From positions 1-5,625 of the forward strand of contig DYKK01000227.1 in assembly GCA_020722625.1 (NCBI GenBank): a DNA stretch of 5,625 bases, written 5' to 3'. This DNA comes from Anaeromyxobacter dehalogenans. GTDB taxonomy: Bacteria; Myxococcota_A; UBA9042; DTJE01. This document shows positions 4,510 through 5,625 of this stretch, one piece after another. The position numbers were made by a program, and so were the translations under genes. Numbering within the stretch: the first letter of the stretch is position 1; every line of letters starts with the position of its first letter. The notes beneath the pieces were generated by a model, which was given only the letters and a program-made list of their open reading frames with translations, made no database searches and had not been told where the DNA came from.

Positions 4510-5625
4510 GTGCTCGCACACAACCTCGGGTTCCCGCGGATCGGCCCTCACCGCGAGATGAAGAAGGCCGTGGAAGACTACTGGGCCGGTCGGATTGACG
4601 GGGCCGGGCTTGCCGCGGCGGGACGGGCGATCCGGTCGGCGATGTGGCGCGCCCAGGCCGGGCTCGACCTCGTCCCGGTCGGGGACTTCACCTGGTACGA
4701 CCACGTGCTGGACACCACCGCGATGTTCGGGGCCCTCCCGGACCGATTCGGACCTTCCGACGGCGACGTGGACCTCGACACGATCTTCCGGATGGCAAGG
4801 GGACGGGCGCCCACAGGCCCGGACGTCCCGGCCCTCGAGATGACGAAATGGTTTGACACAAACTATCACTACCTGGTGCCCGAGTTCCTCCCGGACCAGC
4901 CGTTCCGGCTGTCCTCACGCCGCCTGTTCGACGAGGTCCGCGAGGCCCTGGACCTGGGCGTGCCGGCCAAGCCGGTCGTCCTGGGGCCCCTGACCTTCCT
5001 GTGGCTTGGAAAGGAGGTCGGGCGGTGGGATGCGGGCCGATCTCGCCTGGACCTCGCCGGGCGCCTGCTGCCCCACGATGCCGAGGTCCTGAGCCGACTG
5101 TCGCGGATGGGCGTCTCGTGGGTCCAGGTGGACGAGCCGATCCTGATCCTGGACCTCCCCGGCGACTGGCAGCGGGCGTTCCGGAAGACCTACGAGTTTC
5201 TATCGGGAAACCATCCGCGTCCGCGCATCCTCGTGACCACGTTTTGCGGCGGCCTCGAAGACAATCTCGGGACCGCGGCATCGCTCCCGGTGGAGGGACT
5301 GCACGTGGACCTTGTCCGGGCACCCGGCCAGATGGACGCCGTGCTCGAGGCGTGGCCGCGGGATCGGGTCCTGTCGGTCGGGGTCGTGGACGGGCGCAAC
5401 GTCTGGCGCGCGGACCTCGACGCGGTCCTGGACCGGGTCGCCCCCGCGCTGTCCGCGAATCGGTGTGGGTGGCGCCGTCCTGCCCGCTGTGGCACGTCCC
5501 CGTGGACCTGTCCACGGAGGCCGACCTCGATGCCGAGGTCCGCTCGTGGCTCGCCTTCGCAGTCCAGAAGGTCCACAGCCCGCGCGTGCCCCCGACCGGC
5601 GAGATGGCGGCGCTCCTTCGCAAGG
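4510..5625 (+). CDS. metE: Cobalamin-independent methionine synthase MetE, 5' part, apparent frameshift
   Basis: 5-methyltetrahydropteroyltriglutamate-homocysteine methyltransferase makes methionine from homocysteine in the cytoplasm without B12. The N-terminal domain is unmistakable: NLGFPRIGPHRE (5-16), GLDLVPVGDFTWYDHVLD, EMTKWFDTNYHYLVPEF (110-126), GPLTFLWLGK (159-168), WVQVDEPIL (204-212), GLHVDLVRAP, and VVDGRNVW (292-299). From about residue 316 the expected sequence moves to another frame. VWVAPSCPLWHVPVDL begins at 5463 and continues through RSWLAFAVQKV to the window edge. Adding one G near 5457 would give LSAESVWVAPSCP, so a single-base deletion is the simplest reading. It is either a real inactivating mutation or a sequencing error. 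Neither frame meets a stop before the edge. MetE is usually about 750-770 residues, so the catalytic zinc-binding C-terminal domain lies outside. It is transcribed away from the endopeptidase gene and shares its 119-bp upstream region. Confidence 0.93.
   Translation, partial: MLAHNLGFPRIGPHREMKKAVEDYWAGRIDGAGLAAAGRAIRSAMWRAQAGLDLVPVGDFTWYDHVLDTTAMFGALPDRFGPSDGDVDLDTIFRMARGRAPTGPDVPALEMTKWFDTNYHYLVPEFLPDQPFRLSSRRLFDEVREALDLGVPAKPVVLGPLTFLWLGKEVGRWDAGRSRLDLAGRLLPHDAEVLSRLSRMGVSWVQVDEPILILDLPGDWQRAFRKTYEFLSGNHPRPRILVTTFCGGLEDNLGTAASLPVEGLHVDLVRAPGQMDAVLEAWPRDRVLSVGVVDGRNVWRADLDAVLDRVAPALSANRCGWRRPARCGTSPWTCPRRPTSMPRSARGSPSQSRRSTARACPRPARWRRSFAR
5451..5463 (+). other. Probable frameshift site in metE
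   Basis: Upstream of this point the MetE protein reads in the frame of the GTG at 4510. Downstream, from GTGTGGGTG at 5463, it reads one base out. The sequence GTCCGCGAATCGG would encode the expected SAESVW if it were GTCCGCGGAATCGG. The missing base next to GCG/GAA is therefore inferred, not seen. Confidence 0.8.

Noticed and set aside
4391..4519. Longer endopeptidase N-terminus from the ATG at 4519
   Set aside because: It would overlap the metE start and bury the hydrophobic export signal 43 residues inside. The GTG at 4390 has a ribosome binding site and puts the signal at the N-terminus.
1838..4561. Plus-strand open frame of 907 codons across the IS and the endopeptidase gene
   Set aside because: It crosses the IS boundary, is antisense to well-supported genes, and has a low-complexity Arg/Pro/Gly composition. 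It is a product of high GC.

Overview
The window is very GC-rich (roughly 70 % by eye) and looks like a bacterial chromosome segment. The host is most likely a planctomycete (Isosphaerales-like) or another large-genome, GC-rich bacterium. That is an inference from three things: the G/C-ending codons, a HEAT-repeat protein with the W..WW tail common in planctomycete proteins, and intergenic CAGTGACAG-type repeats. No rRNA or other decisive marker is present.

Layout. Positions 1-432 hold no gene. They contain about three long tandem repeat units of ~138-161 bp, built from a GGAYCCC heptad tract followed by 13-bp repeats of the ACAGGTTCAGTGG / CAGTGACAG type. Positions 433-2390 are an IS66-family insertion sequence, 1958 bp long. 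It has 20-bp terminal inverted repeats (16/20 identical, outer 11 perfect), a perfect 8-bp target duplication (CCGCGACC), and tnpA, tnpB and tnpC on the minus strand. The N-terminal ~200 codons of tnpC are gone. In their place is a short AT-rich stretch of about one third GC, so the element is an internally deleted derivative. Positions 2399-2503 carry CTGTC/CACTG repeats, which are the left-hand repeat motif in the opposite orientation.

Right of the element are two divergent host genes. The minus-strand gene (2570-4390) encodes an exported protein, perhaps a lipoprotein. It combines an M74/LAS-type murein endopeptidase domain (MepA-like) with a C-terminal HEAT-repeat region. The plus-strand gene (4510 to the window end) is metE, cobalamin-independent methionine synthase. 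Its first ~316 codons read cleanly, then the conserved protein sequence continues in another frame from about 5463. This is a one-base deletion or a sequencing error. The two genes share a 119-bp divergent intergenic region.

There is no evidence that the genes form one system. The transposon sits in a repeat-rich intergenic region, and the endopeptidase and metE appear functionally unrelated. The points most worth attention are the MepA-HEAT fusion, the metE frameshift, the deleted IS66 with its AT-rich scar, and the repeat array that shares sequence with the IS target and with a stretch inside the IS.
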